This document shows positions 35,090-44,248 of a DNA stretch of 64,000 bases, piece after piece. Source of the DNA: Pseudogracilibacillus sp037892545 (GTDB lineage Bacteria > Bacillota > Bacilli > Bacillales > Amphibacillaceae); NCBI RefSeq assembly GCF_037892545.1, contig NZ_JBBKBG010000002.1:1-64000 (forward strand), given 5' to 3'. The position numbers were made by a program, and so were the translations under genes. Below the pieces are notes generated by a model. It was not told where the DNA came from, did no database searches, and saw only the letters and a list, made by a program, of their open reading frames with translations. Each line of letters begins with the position of its first letter. Within the stretch, counting starts at the first letter, position 1.

Positions 35090-36210
35090 TATATTTTATC
35101 ACATATGATGTCATCCACTTTGTAATTTGCTGGGTTCAAATCTAGTGGTTCACCTAGGGCCATTTTTGCCAATTGCGTGCCCATAAATGGTCCTGTATTT
35201 AAACCTGAAGCACCTAAACCCGTACCGATATAAATATTTTCATAATTAGGAATCGGTCCATACATTGGTGCGTGATTGAATGTCGTCGGACGGAAACCAA
35301 CACGAATTTCATTGACATGACTAGTTGCTAATTGTGGTGCATAGGTTAATGCTTGGTCTAAAATATAGTGGACCCCAAAAGCAGTGCTTGTCGGTTGTAA
35401 ATCATCTGTATTTTCTTGGGTTGCCCCGATGACGATTTTCCCGTCATCAAATGTAAGTAAATATTGATTATTAGGTGGTTTTACGACAGGGAAATGATTT
35501 GTATTACCTTCAGTGTATAAGTCGATAATTTGTCCTTTTTGTGGTCGAACATCGACACCTATCCCTGATTCTGCAAAAATTTCTTTCATCCATGCCCCGT
35601 TTACAACGATGATTTTATCAGCCGAAATTTCTTTCGTACCAACTTGTACCCCGATAAATTTCCTTCCATGTCGCATCAACGTTGCATGTCCTTTGATAAA
35701 AGTCGCACCATGTTTTATGCTTGCTGAAATAAGCGCATCACGTAATAGACGTCCATCTACTCTTGCTGCATGTTCTACATATAAAGCATAAAAATCTTTC
35801 TCTATATATGGGAAAAGCTCTTTCGTTTTTTCAGGTGAAAGGATATTCATTTCCCCGATTTGTGGCGTTTGTTTTCGGCGTTCTGTTCCAATTTGTACGA
35901 ATGGTTCTAATGCTTCTTTTTGCTCGGCAAGACGAATAAGACCGACCTTTTTATAACCAGTATTTGTTTCTCCGTCTTTTGCGAGTTCAGGAATTAATGT
36001 ATCGTAATATAAAGCTCCTTCTCTCGCTAAATGAAACCATGCTTTATTTCGGCGTTGCGTTAACCATGGACAAATGACACCAGCCGCGGCAGATGTTGCC
36101 CGTCCTTTTTTATGTGCATCGATAATTGTTACATCGACATTTTTACGGATAAGTTCATAAGCACAAGCGGCGCCTACGATTCCTCCACCGACGATAATTA
36201 CTTTATTCAT
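35089..36210 (-). CDS. D-amino acid / glycine oxidase-like FAD oxidoreductase
   Basis: DAO-family flavoprotein of 373 aa. The N-terminal FAD site is VIIVGGGIVGAACAYELIRK, followed by SAAAGVICPWL. A substrate-domain segment VRPQKGQIIDLY lies in the middle. The C-terminal RVGFRPTTFNHAPMYGPIP and GTGLGASGLNTGPFMG complete the FAD fold. It probably oxidises a small amino acid or imino acid; the substrate is not determinable. It is convergent with the sarcosine oxidase-like gene but from a different subfamily. ATG 36210 is followed directly by the Rossmann strand, the usual arrangement. Confidence 0.88.
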   Translation of the reverse strand: MNKVIIVGGGIVGAACAYELIRKNVDVTIIDAHKKGRATSAAAGVICPWLTQRRNKAWFHLAREGALYYDTLIPELAKDGETNTGYKKVGLIRLAEQKEALEPFVQIGTERRKQTPQIGEMNILSPEKTKELFPYIEKDFYALYVEHAARVDGRLLRDALISASIKHGATFIKGHATLMRHGRKFIGVQVGTKEISADKIIVVNGAWMKEIFAESGIGVDVRPQKGQIIDLYTEGNTNHFPVVKPPNNQYLLTFDDGKIVIGATQENTDDLQPTSTAFGVHYILDQALTYAPQLATSHVNEIRVGFRPTTFNHAPMYGPIPNYENIYIGTGLGASGLNTGPFMGTQLAKMALGEPLDLNPANYKVDDIICDKI

Positions 36211-36360
36211 ATAAACCCTCTTTTACTTTGATCTCATTTTATTTTATCATAAGTCATTCCATTACATCGAATAACTGTAAAAATAACGCTATATATTCAT
36301 TATTTTGTAAAAATATGATAATCTAGAAGAGTAAATAATATAAAAATTAGGGGTATGAAC

Positions 36361-37284
36361 ATGGGAAAAATATTAGTGTTTGGTCATAAAAATCCGGATA
36401 CAGATACAATTTGTTCAGCACTTGTATATGCGGATGTAAAAAGAGCATTAGGTGTAGATGCAGAAGCCGTTCGTTTAGGAAATGTAAACAAAGAAACGGA
36501 ATATGTATTAAACTATGCAAAAGTAGAGGCACCACGCTTGATTGAGAAAGTAGAAGATGCAGAAGCGGTTATTTTAGTGGATCATAATGAATTCCAACAA
36601 TCAGTCGATAATATTCGTGACGTGAAAATTGCAGAAGTAGTTGATCATCACCGCATCGCGAACTTTGAAACGCAAGATCCATTATATTTCCGTGCGGAGC
36701 CTGTTGGATGTACGGCGACGATTTTGTATAAAATTTTTAAAGAAAATAATGTAGAAATTTCTAAAACGAATGCATTATTGATGTTGTCGGCGATTGTATC
36801 TGATACGTTATTATTTAAATCACCAACATGTACGGAGGAAGATGTAAAAGTTGCAAAAGCATTAGAAGCAATTGCAGAGGTAGATGTAAATGTATATGGG
36901 TTAGACATGCTAAAAGCAGGAACAGATTTAAGTGATAAAACGGTAGAAGAATTACTTGAAATGGATGCAAAAGAGTTCACAATGGGATCAGCTAAAGTGG
37001 AGATAGCACAAGTAAACGCTGTGGACGTAGAAGCTGTTTACACGAAACAAGCGGAATTTGAAGCGGCAATTGAAAAGATTATCGAGGAGAAAGAGCTTGA
37101 TTTATTTTTATTAGTCGTAACGGATATTTTAAATAGTAATTCTGAAGCATTAGCATTAGGGAATGCAAGCAAAAACGTGGAAGAAGCTTTCCAAGTACAA
37201 CTTGCTGCAAATCGTGCATTATTAGAAGGTGTCGTGTCACGTAAGAAACAAATTGTGACAAAATTAGGAGCAACATTCCAATAA
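36361..37284 (+). CDS. ppaC: manganese-dependent inorganic pyrophosphatase (family II)
   Basis: Hydrolyses pyrophosphate to phosphate in the cytoplasm; 307 aa, typical of PpaC. It is a DHH-superfamily enzyme. Metal ligands are seen in GHKNPDTDT (His, Asp, Asp), LVDHNE (Asp 75 region) and VVDHHRI (the DHH motif). The C-terminal DHHA2 domain ends with the RKKQIVTKL substrate-binding arginine-lysine loop. ATG 36361 is preferred (AGGGG 7 nt upstream); ATG 36355 is too close to that site. Monocistronic with its own terminator. Confidence 0.97.
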   Translation: MGKILVFGHKNPDTDTICSALVYADVKRALGVDAEAVRLGNVNKETEYVLNYAKVEAPRLIEKVEDAEAVILVDHNEFQQSVDNIRDVKIAEVVDHHRIANFETQDPLYFRAEPVGCTATILYKIFKENNVEISKTNALLMLSAIVSDTLLFKSPTCTEEDVKVAKALEAIAEVDVNVYGLDMLKAGTDLSDKTVEELLEMDAKEFTMGSAKVEIAQVNAVDVEAVYTKQAEFEAAIEKIIEEKELDLFLLVVTDILNSNSEALALGNASKNVEEAFQVQLAANRALLEGVVSRKKQIVTKLGATFQ

Positions 37285-37357
37285 GGAATACGGTTTACAT
37301 AAATGGACGATTATGTGGAGCATGGAATAAAATATAGATAAAAATATGATAAATAGG

Positions 37358-37398
37358 AAATCCGAACGATGGAAATATATATTCCCGTTCGGATTTTT
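37358..37398 (+). terminator. ppaC terminator
   Basis: AAATCCGAACG pairs with CGTTCGGATTT, followed by TTTAA. Confidence 0.8.
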
Positions 37399-37437
37399 AA
37401 CAAAATTTCCAACCAACCATTTTGAGGAGGGAACTGT

Positions 37438-37707
37438 ATGGAAAACTATGAAAAATGGCGTCATGCCCGAAAAAGTTTTCTCATTAAAGTAACGATTTTT
37501 GCGATTGTTTTTTATATGTTTTTACCAATTGCGTTAGGGTTCTTTCCAAACTTTATGAAACAAGCACCATTTGGAGTTATTACATATGCATGGATTTTCG
37601 CGTTTTTACAAATAGGAATGACATGGATCATTGGCACGTTGTACTGGTTTAAATGTCGAAAATTAGATGCGATGGTTCAGGAGATAAGACGGGAGGCAAT
37701 AGAATGA
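37438..37707 (+). CDS. DUF485 small membrane protein, partner of symporter 1
   Basis: Membrane protein of 89 aa with two hydrophobic helices (about residues 18-38 and 50-70) and a basic N terminus, matching the DUF485 family. DUF485 genes are nearly always directly upstream of acetate/pyruvate-type sodium symporters (as yjcH with actP). Its stop overlaps the symporter start in an ATGA junction, implying translational coupling. GAGGAGGG precedes ATG 37438. Confidence 0.88.
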   Translation: MENYEKWRHARKSFLIKVTIFAIVFYMFLPIALGFFPNFMKQAPFGVITYAWIFAFLQIGMTWIIGTLYWFKCRKLDAMVQEIRREAIE

Positions 37708-39242
37708 ACTTTACATATTTTTTGTTTTTCGTCTGTATCGTTATTTGTACGTTAATCATTACATATTGGGCTGCAAGAAGAAGTAAAACGACGATGCAAT
37801 TTTATACTGCTGCTGGAAGTTTAACAGGTGTACAAAATGGTATGGCAATTGCAGGGGATTATATTAGTGCAGCATCATTTCTTGGCATTATCGGAGCAAT
37901 TGCTCTGAATGGTTATGATGGGTTTTTATATTCTTTAGGATTTTTAGTTTCTTATTTAGTCGTTTTATTTTTTGTTGCGGAACCTGTTCATCATCTAGGG
38001 AAATATTCTTTAGGTGATGTTATTTGTGAGCGTTTTCCGAGTAAAAACATTCGAATTTTAATGGCTATAGGGTCATTTATTATTTCTATTTTTTACATGA
38101 TTCCACAATTAGTTGCATCCGGTTTACTTTTACGTCTTTTGCTCGATTTAAACTATAGTACGTCTGTTTTAATTATTGGTAGTTTAATGACGGTGTATGT
38201 CGTTTTTGGTGGAATGATTGCGACCTCATGGGTACAAATTGTCAAAACGATATTATTAATGACGTCGACATTTTTACTATCGTTAATTGTGTTTTCTTAT
38301 TACCGTTGGGATTTAATGACTTTAATAGAAGAAGTAAAATTAGGGACTCCACTTGGGGATCAATTTTTTATGCCAGGACATTTATTAGGAAGTCCATTAG
38401 AAATGATTTCCTTATATATCGCACTCGTTTTAGGAACAGCAGGGTTGCCACATATTTTAATTCGTTTTTATACGGTACAAAATGTACAAGAAGTTCGTAA
38501 ATCTGTTTTAACGGCGAGCGGAATTATTGGTGTGTTTTATTTAATGACACTTGTTTTAGGTTTAGGAACTGCTGCTGTTGTTGGGTATGATACGTTAATT
38601 CAACAAGATTCTACAGGAAATTTAGCAGGACCATTATTAGCGAAAGCACTAGGCGGGGACTTTTTGTTAGCATTTGTTGCCGCTATTGCGTTTACGACAG
38701 TTGTAGCAGTTGTAGCAGGACTTGTAATTTCAGCAACGACAGCTTTTTCACATGATATATATCATCATATTATAAAAAAAGGAAAAACAACGGAAAAAGA
38801 GCAATTACGTGCGGCTCAATTATCTGCACTTGCTATTGGATTCGTTTCAACAATTTTTGCATTAGGCTTAAAAAATGTAAATGTAACATTTTTAGTGTCA
38901 TTAACGTTTATTATTGCGGCATCGAGCAATTTGCCAGTTATTTTATTGACGATTTATTGGAAAAAGTTTAGTGAAGCTGGTGCAATTATTGGGATGATAC
39001 TAGGGTTAGTTGCATCTATTACCTTATTAATCGTTGGCCCACATGCAATGAATGTAAATGACGGGTTATTTTTACGTGATCCTATCATTAATTTATATAA
39101 TCCAGGTATTATTGCTATACCAATTGGATTTTTAGGAGCAATAGTCGGATCATACTTATTCCCTTCGAAGGAATTAGTAGATTATGAGGCTTTTTATATT
39201 AAGGCACAAACGGGGATAGATGTGAGGAGTGTAGATGAATGA
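37704..39242 (+). CDS. solute:sodium symporter (ActP/MctC-like), copy 1
   Basis: Member of the SSS family, about 512 aa, with 13 or so membrane segments. Hallmarks are AGDYISAASFLGIIGAIALNGYDG in TM2 and AGLVISATTAFSHDIYHHI in the later helices, close to acetate/pyruvate permeases. ATG 37704 overlaps the DUF485 stop and has GGGAGGC upstream; the frame opens earlier within DUF485 but that is not a real start. The stop overlaps the LytS-type kinase start, so transporter and sensor are in one operon. Monocarboxylate uptake is the likely role. Confidence 0.9.
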   Translation: MNFTYFLFFVCIVICTLIITYWAARRSKTTMQFYTAAGSLTGVQNGMAIAGDYISAASFLGIIGAIALNGYDGFLYSLGFLVSYLVVLFFVAEPVHHLGKYSLGDVICERFPSKNIRILMAIGSFIISIFYMIPQLVASGLLLRLLLDLNYSTSVLIIGSLMTVYVVFGGMIATSWVQIVKTILLMTSTFLLSLIVFSYYRWDLMTLIEEVKLGTPLGDQFFMPGHLLGSPLEMISLYIALVLGTAGLPHILIRFYTVQNVQEVRKSVLTASGIIGVFYLMTLVLGLGTAAVVGYDTLIQQDSTGNLAGPLLAKALGGDFLLAFVAAIAFTTVVAVVAGLVISATTAFSHDIYHHIIKKGKTTEKEQLRAAQLSALAIGFVSTIFALGLKNVNVTFLVSLTFIIAASSNLPVILLTIYWKKFSEAGAIIGMILGLVASITLLIVGPHAMNVNDGLFLRDPIINLYNPGIIAIPIGFLGAIVGSYLFPSKELVDYEAFYIKAQTGIDVRSVDE

Positions 39243-41041
39243 AGGAATTGACGATTATTCTATTAGAACGAATTGGATTATTGTTAGTTATTGCATTCGT
39301 CTTAACACGAATTCCTAGTTTTAAAACGATGTTATATCGTGAATTCGACGCAAAAACAGTCATGCTTCATTCGTTTATATTTGGTGTTTTTGGGATTGTT
39401 AGTTCTCATTTTGGGTTAATTTTTAAAGATGGTGCGATTATTAATCGCGGAATAGTGACAGTCGTACAACCTGATGAAATGCTTATTAGTTTAAGTATTA
39501 TTGCCATTGTTATCGCTGGTTTGTTAGGTGGACCACTTGTTGGATTAGGAGCAGGAATTATTGTTGGAATTCATTTAGGTTTTTTAGGTGGAATTGGTTG
39601 GGTAGCAAATGTGCTCATTAATCCATTAACAGGTTTATTAGCAGGGTTAACTGGTCGTTTTTTTTCTAAAGCTCGTGTTATTTCGCCGATTCAAGCGTTG
39701 TTTATTGGAGTCTTCCCACCTATTTTACAAATGCAATTATTATTAGTATTATATCCTCAAAATGAACAGATGATTCAGTTTGTGAATGTCATCGGATTAC
39801 CACTTGTTTTGGCTAGTAGTATTGCGATTGCCGTCTTTACAGCGATGATTGGAATAGTTTTAGCGGAACAAGAAAATGAAGCAGCTCAAGCAACACGACA
39901 AGCATTGACCATTGCAGAAGAGGCTCTACCTTTTTTGCGGATGACATCAGCAAAAGAACGTGCGGAAGGACTTGCATCATTATTATATGACCGTTTAGAT
40001 ATTGCAGCGATATCTGTCATTGTAAAAGATGAACTATTAGCGTTTAAAGGAATTGGGGCAGACCACCATACATTAGGACCAGTTCAAAAAAAAGGACTAT
40101 TATTAGAAGCGGTTGAATCAGATGAAGTAAAGGTCGCCTATCGTAAAGCTGACATCGACTGTCCAGAGCCATCTTGTCAGTTAGAAGCATGTATTATTAT
40201 TCCAATTACCTCCACGAATGGTTCGAAAAGTATTATTCAATTTTATTTTACAAAATCGCAACATATTCGACCAGTTGAAATTGTATTGGCACAAGGATTA
40301 GGAAAATTAATTTCGAATCAATTGAAAGTGATTGCAAATGAAAACTTACGAAAAAATATTGTAGATGCAGAGTTACGTAATTTACAAGCACAAATAAATC
40401 CACATTTTTTATTTAATACGCTACATTTAATTGCGACATTATTTCGAATTGATCCACAAAAAGCACGAAATATTACTTTACAATTAGCTAGTTTTATGCG
40501 ATTTAATTTAGGTATTACATCCGAATCGCTCATATCACTAGAAAGAGAGTGTGAACATGTTCGAGCATATATCGAGATTATTCAGACGCGATTTTCCAAG
40601 CAGTTACATATAAATTTCGAAGTAGATCCAACTGTCATGAATATTCAAATACCACCATCTACCATCCAACCACTTGTTGAAAATAGTATTCAACATGGGT
40701 TGAAAAACAAAGCATCTGGTGGGAAGATTGATGTAACAATTGAACGAGAAAAACATTATGTAAAAATTAGTGTGAAAGATAATGGGATTGGGTTCGATCC
40801 GAAAAAGTTAGACACTTTATATCAAAAAGGGAGAACGACAAGTCAAACAGATCAGATTGATCATGGTGGTGTAGGATTGTTTAATGTGAATCAAAGGCTA
40901 ATAAGTTTATTGGGAGATGAGAGTAGTTTGCAATTTAAAAATTTACGTGAAGGTGGAAGTATTGTCTATTTTTATATTCCGAATAGTATTTCTGTAAGGA
41001 GGAACAACGATGAAATTGAACGTGATGATAGCAGAAGATGA
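39239..41041 (+). CDS. lytS: LytS/BtsS-type sensor histidine kinase
   Basis: Membrane sensor kinase of 600 aa. The 5TM-5TMR_LYT domain (about residues 5-205) is followed by a GAF-like region (about 220-365). A HisKA-type LytS box, AQINPHFLFNTLHLIATLF, contains the phospho-His. A HATPase_c domain has VENSIQHGLKNK (N box), DNGIGFDPKKL (G1) and HGGVGLFNVNQRL (G2). The family senses external pyruvate (BtsS) or cell-wall state (LytS). The start overlaps the symporter stop (ATGA), and the end overlaps the regulator gene by 32 nt. Confidence 0.93.
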   Translation: MKELTIILLERIGLLLVIAFVLTRIPSFKTMLYREFDAKTVMLHSFIFGVFGIVSSHFGLIFKDGAIINRGIVTVVQPDEMLISLSIIAIVIAGLLGGPLVGLGAGIIVGIHLGFLGGIGWVANVLINPLTGLLAGLTGRFFSKARVISPIQALFIGVFPPILQMQLLLVLYPQNEQMIQFVNVIGLPLVLASSIAIAVFTAMIGIVLAEQENEAAQATRQALTIAEEALPFLRMTSAKERAEGLASLLYDRLDIAAISVIVKDELLAFKGIGADHHTLGPVQKKGLLLEAVESDEVKVAYRKADIDCPEPSCQLEACIIIPITSTNGSKSIIQFYFTKSQHIRPVEIVLAQGLGKLISNQLKVIANENLRKNIVDAELRNLQAQINPHFLFNTLHLIATLFRIDPQKARNITLQLASFMRFNLGITSESLISLERECEHVRAYIEIIQTRFSKQLHINFEVDPTVMNIQIPPSTIQPLVENSIQHGLKNKASGGKIDVTIEREKHYVKISVKDNGIGFDPKKLDTLYQKGRTTSQTDQIDHGGVGLFNVNQRLISLLGDESSLQFKNLREGGSIVYFYIPNSISVRRNNDEIERDDSRR

Positions 41042-41759
41042 GTATTTAGCAAGAGAAGAATTAATTTATTTATTAGAAAGAGAAGCAGATATTCATATTT
41101 TGCCAAGTGCAGCTACTGGAGAGGAATTACTAGATTTATATTTTGAACATCGACCAGATGTCCTTTTTTTAGATATTGAAATGCCTGGTCTATCTGGAGT
41201 AGAGGCGGCAAAACAAATATTAGATTCGACGAACGATGCTCCATATATTATTTTTACAACAGCATATGACGCATATGCGATAGATGCATTTTCGATGGAA
41301 GCGGTCGACTATTTATTGAAGCCATTTGATCAAGTGCGTTTGCAACAAGCATTAGAACGTGTTCGAAAACGTGTTGCAGAAAAATCCGCATCGACAAGAT
41401 CAAGTTTCAAACAGGAACGTGTTACAACGACAAAATTATTAATTGATGATGGTGAAAAAATGATCGTTTTATCCCCAGAATCGATTTATTATGCTGTACC
41501 TTCGCAAAGAATGTTAGAAATTCATACAGAAAATGGTGTCATTGAAAGTAAAATGACCTTACAAGAATTAGAAAAAAAATTAGAAGGTTTTTCATTTTTT
41601 CGAACGCATCGTAGTTATTTAGTGAATTTAGATCATATATTAGAAATAACTCCTTGGTTTAATGGGGCTTATAACATTACATTGAAAGATAAACAAAAAA
41701 CAACTGTGCCTGTCAGTCGCTCAGCAAGGAAGGCATTATTCGAAAAATTCAGTAATTAA
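41010..41759 (+). CDS. lytT: LytTR-family response regulator (LytT/BtsR-like)
   Basis: DNA-binding response regulator of 249 aa. The receiver domain (1-120) has acidic residues in MIAEDE, phospho-acceptor Asp 55 in LFLDIEMPG, a Thr switch in IIFTTAYDAYAIDAF and Lys in LLKPF. The LytTR DNA-binding domain (about 145-248) has FFRTHRSYLVNLDHI and TVPVSRSARKAL. AAGGAGG precedes ATG 41010. A LytTR-type direct repeat lies just downstream of the gene, upstream of the second symporter pair, the obvious target. Confidence 0.94.
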   Translation: MKLNVMIAEDEYLAREELIYLLEREADIHILPSAATGEELLDLYFEHRPDVLFLDIEMPGLSGVEAAKQILDSTNDAPYIIFTTAYDAYAIDAFSMEAVDYLLKPFDQVRLQQALERVRKRVAEKSASTRSSFKQERVTTTKLLIDDGEKMIVLSPESIYYAVPSQRMLEIHTENGVIESKMTLQELEKKLEGFSFFRTHRSYLVNLDHILEITPWFNGAYNITLKDKQKTTVPVSRSARKALFEKFSN

Positions 41760-41781
41760 ATACATTTGACAATAAAATGTT

Positions 41782-41810
41782 ACCATTTAGTCACAAATTT
41801 GTACCATTCA
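41782..41810 (+). promoter_or_regulatory. probable LytT/BtsR operator (direct repeat, 21-bp period)
   Basis: ACCATTTA (41782-41789) and ACCATTCA (41803-41810) are separated by exactly 13 bp. The E. coli BtsR/YehT site is ACC(G/A)CT(C/T)A-N13-ACC(G/A)CT(C/T)A, so only position 5 differs. It lies just upstream of a weak -35 (41821), the position expected for an activator. Confidence 0.65.
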
Positions 41811-41820
41811 CCCAAAACTA

Positions 41821-41849
41821 CTGCAAATAACCTCCTTATTTGGTATCAT
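41821..41849 (+). promoter_or_regulatory. promoter of the second DUF485/symporter pair
   Basis: CTGCAA (weak -35, 41821-41826), 17-nt spacer, TATCAT (41844-41849). The poor -35 fits activator dependence. Confidence 0.5.
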
Positions 41850-41853
41850 GCTT

Positions 41854-41881
41854 TTAAAGCGTTTACATTAAAGCGTTTTCA
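41854..41881 (+). promoter_or_regulatory. two abutting cre-like CcpA sites
   Basis: TTAAAGCGTTTACA (41854-41867) and TTAAAGCGTTTTCA (41868-41881) each differ from the cre pattern TGWAARCGYTWNCA at about one position. They overlap the expected transcription start, so CcpA would block transcription when glucose is present. Confidence 0.6.
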
Positions 41882-41906
41882 TAAAATATTAAAAGGAGGT
41901 AATACA

Positions 41907-42239
41907 ATGGTTGCAAGGGATTATATTGAGTTTGAAAAGATTGAGAAAACGGAAGAGTTCCAGGAATTAAAACGTAAGAAGTACGCATTTATTTTCCCGG
42001 TACCAATTTTGTTCTTGATTTACTATTTAATTTTCCCTGTATTGTCAGCATATGCAAAGCCACTGATGACAAAAATTGTTTTTGCTAATTTTACATTCGG
42101 GTATTTATTCGGTATATCATATTATTTAGTAATTTGGGGGCTTGCATTTTTATATGTATTTGTTGCTCGTTCATACGACCGACGAGTAGAAGAAATTATT
42201 GAAAAATATGGACCAGAAACGGTAGAAAAGGAGGCGTAA
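41907..42239 (+). CDS. DUF485 membrane protein, partner of symporter 2
   Basis: DUF485 protein of about 110 aa with two membrane helices (FPVPILFLIYYLIFPVLSAYA and YLFGISYYLVIWGLAFLYV). ATG 41907 follows a perfect AAAGGAGG; the longer frame from 41766 runs through the promoter region and is not real. It lies 3 nt before the symporter gene. It is a paralog of the DUF485 protein at 37438 with a longer charged N terminus. Confidence 0.92.
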   Translation: MVARDYIEFEKIEKTEEFQELKRKKYAFIFPVPILFLIYYLIFPVLSAYAKPLMTKIVFANFTFGYLFGISYYLVIWGLAFLYVFVARSYDRRVEEIIEKYGPETVEKEA

Positions 42240-42242
42240 ATC

Positions 42243-43808
42243 ATGGGTTCAGCTGAAATATTTGGTATTGTATTATTTGGTCTTATTATTGCACTGACGA
42301 TGTATGTTACATATCTAGCATCAAAAAGAACGTCTGGTACTGGTGATTTCTACGCTGCTGGTCGTTCCTTAACAGGGTTCCAAAATGGGTTAGCGATTGC
42401 AGGGGATTACTTAAGTGCTGCGTCATTCCTAGGGATTGCAGGACTAGTTGCATTACACGGATATGATGGTTTCATGTATTCAATCGGATGGTTAATGGGT
42501 TATGTAATCGTACTTTACATTATTGCAGAGCCTTTCAGAAACTCAGGTAACTTTACCGTTTCAGACGTTATTTCTTACCGTCTAGAGCAGCGTCCAGTAC
42601 GAACAGCAGGTGCGATTGTAACGATGGCTATTACAGCTTTCTATATGATTTCACAGTTAGTTGGTGCGGGAGCAATCATTAACTTATTAGTAGGTATTCC
42701 ATATGAAATTTCATTAGTTATCGTTGGGGTACTAATGATGATTTATGTTACATTAGGTGGAATGTTAGCTACTAGTTGGGTACAAATCATTAAAGCAGTT
42801 ATTTTAATGGCTGCGATGTTATTAATGCTAATTTTCATTGCAATTATCTTTAAGTTTAACTTATCTTCCTTATTTGGAACGATTATTGATGGTGCAAACA
42901 TTGGGCGCTTCGGTGAAGTTGGTGGACAGGGAATGCAGTTCTTAACACCAGGTCACTTATATACGAACCCAATTGATTTATTATCATTAGGTTTAACATT
43001 AATTTTAGGTACAGCAGGTTTATCTCACTTATTAGTTCGTTTCTTTACAGTACCGACAGCACAAGCTGCTAGATCATCCGTTGTTTGGGGTATGGTCATT
43101 ATCGGTTCATTCTACTTCATCATTGCAATCATCGGTTTCGCTGCTGCTGCGTTAGTAGGAGAAGATGCAATCAATGAAGCTGGTGGTGGAGGAAACATGG
43201 CAGCTCCATTATTAGCACAAGCTTTAGGTGGAGGAGCAGGAACACTAGGTGGAGAACTTTTCATGGCTGGTATTTCAGCAGTAGCATTCGCGACAATTGT
43301 TGCGGTTGTAGCTGGGTTAGTAATTACAGGTGCAGGAGTATTCGCACATGATATTTATACGAACGTTATTAAACGTGGAGAAGTTGATCAACGTAAACAA
43401 TTCAAAGTTGCTCGTATTACAGCTTTCGTAATCGGGGTTGTATCGATCATCTTAGGAATTTTAGCGAAAAATTTCAACGTTGCTCAGTTAGTTACGTACG
43501 CATTCGCAGTTGGTGCGAGTTCAAACTTACCAGTTATTATCTTCTCGATTTACTGGAGACGATTCAACACAAAAGGTGCGGTTGCATCAATGTTAACAGG
43601 TACTTTTACAACTGTTATATTAATTTTAATAAGTCCACCAATTATGGGGGATGCAGCTATCTTCCCATTAACGAACCCAGGATTAGTTAGTATTCCATTA
43701 GGATTCTTAGCTGGTGTGATTGTTTCGTTAATGACGAAGCCAGAAGATAACGATAAAATCTTTGCAGAAATGTCTGTTCGTTCTCACACTGGATTAGGTG
43801 CAGAATAA
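42243..43808 (+). CDS. solute:sodium symporter (acetate/pyruvate permease ActP-like), copy 2
   Basis: SSS-family permease of 521 aa with about 13 membrane helices. It has AGDYLSAASFLGIAGLVALHGYDG and AGLVITGAGVFAHDIYTNVI, both diagnostic of the ActP/MctC clade, and a glycine-rich GGGGNMAAPLLAQALGGGAG loop. It is probably controlled by the LytS/LytT pair through the upstream direct repeat and by CcpA through the cre-like sites. Substrate inferred: acetate, pyruvate or lactate. Closes with a strong terminator. Confidence 0.92.
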   Translation: MGSAEIFGIVLFGLIIALTMYVTYLASKRTSGTGDFYAAGRSLTGFQNGLAIAGDYLSAASFLGIAGLVALHGYDGFMYSIGWLMGYVIVLYIIAEPFRNSGNFTVSDVISYRLEQRPVRTAGAIVTMAITAFYMISQLVGAGAIINLLVGIPYEISLVIVGVLMMIYVTLGGMLATSWVQIIKAVILMAAMLLMLIFIAIIFKFNLSSLFGTIIDGANIGRFGEVGGQGMQFLTPGHLYTNPIDLLSLGLTLILGTAGLSHLLVRFFTVPTAQAARSSVVWGMVIIGSFYFIIAIIGFAAAALVGEDAINEAGGGGNMAAPLLAQALGGGAGTLGGELFMAGISAVAFATIVAVVAGLVITGAGVFAHDIYTNVIKRGEVDQRKQFKVARITAFVIGVVSIILGILAKNFNVAQLVTYAFAVGASSNLPVIIFSIYWRRFNTKGAVASMLTGTFTTVILILISPPIMGDAAIFPLTNPGLVSIPLGFLAGVIVSLMTKPEDNDKIFAEMSVRSHTGLGAE

Positions 43809-43841
43809 TAATTATTGTTTTCCATTTCAATCTAACTATAT

Positions 43842-43882
43842 AAAAAGAAAGAGCGGTGGTTAAACCACTGCTCTTTCTTTTT
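43842..43882 (+). terminator. symporter 2 terminator
   Basis: AAAAAGAAAGAGCGGTGG pairs with CCACTGCTCTTTCTTTTT (one mismatch). Confidence 0.9.
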
Positions 43883-44248
43883 GAGCTCTTTATCAAATGG
43901 TGCCGGTGGCTAAGCCAAGTTTAGGATTTGCCTTCCCTTGTCTTATTTAGGCCTTTTCTTACGCAGGAGTCTACGTACATTTCCTACGTTTCATATATCA
44001 AGCTATGCTTGATATTACGGTATATGTTTTTTAATTGTCTTAATGCTTTTCTTTATGTAATGAAAGTATAACGATTGGTCAACAGCGTTTAGTGTATACG
44101 ACAGCGCTGTAAAATTCTTTTCTTTCACACATTCCAATAATGGAATAATAACCGTTGGAGTCAGCATTGGCTAACTCCAACATATTATATCATCCTCTAC
44201 TTTATACGAAAATGTCCTCGTGAATCATTTTAAGCAATACATATTAGT
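43883..44248. other. palindrome-rich intergenic region
   Basis: No gene seen. Contains ATATCAAGC/GCTTGATAT near 43997-44017, ATTCCAATAATGGAAT near 44131-44146 and GTTGGAGT...ACTCCAAC (44154-44181). A segment around 43960-43990 (CGCAGGAGTCTACGT) resembles short sequences that recur at IS ends and intergenic repeats in Bacillaceae. Some hairpins could terminate the sulP transcript, but none has a good T-run. Confidence 0.45.
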
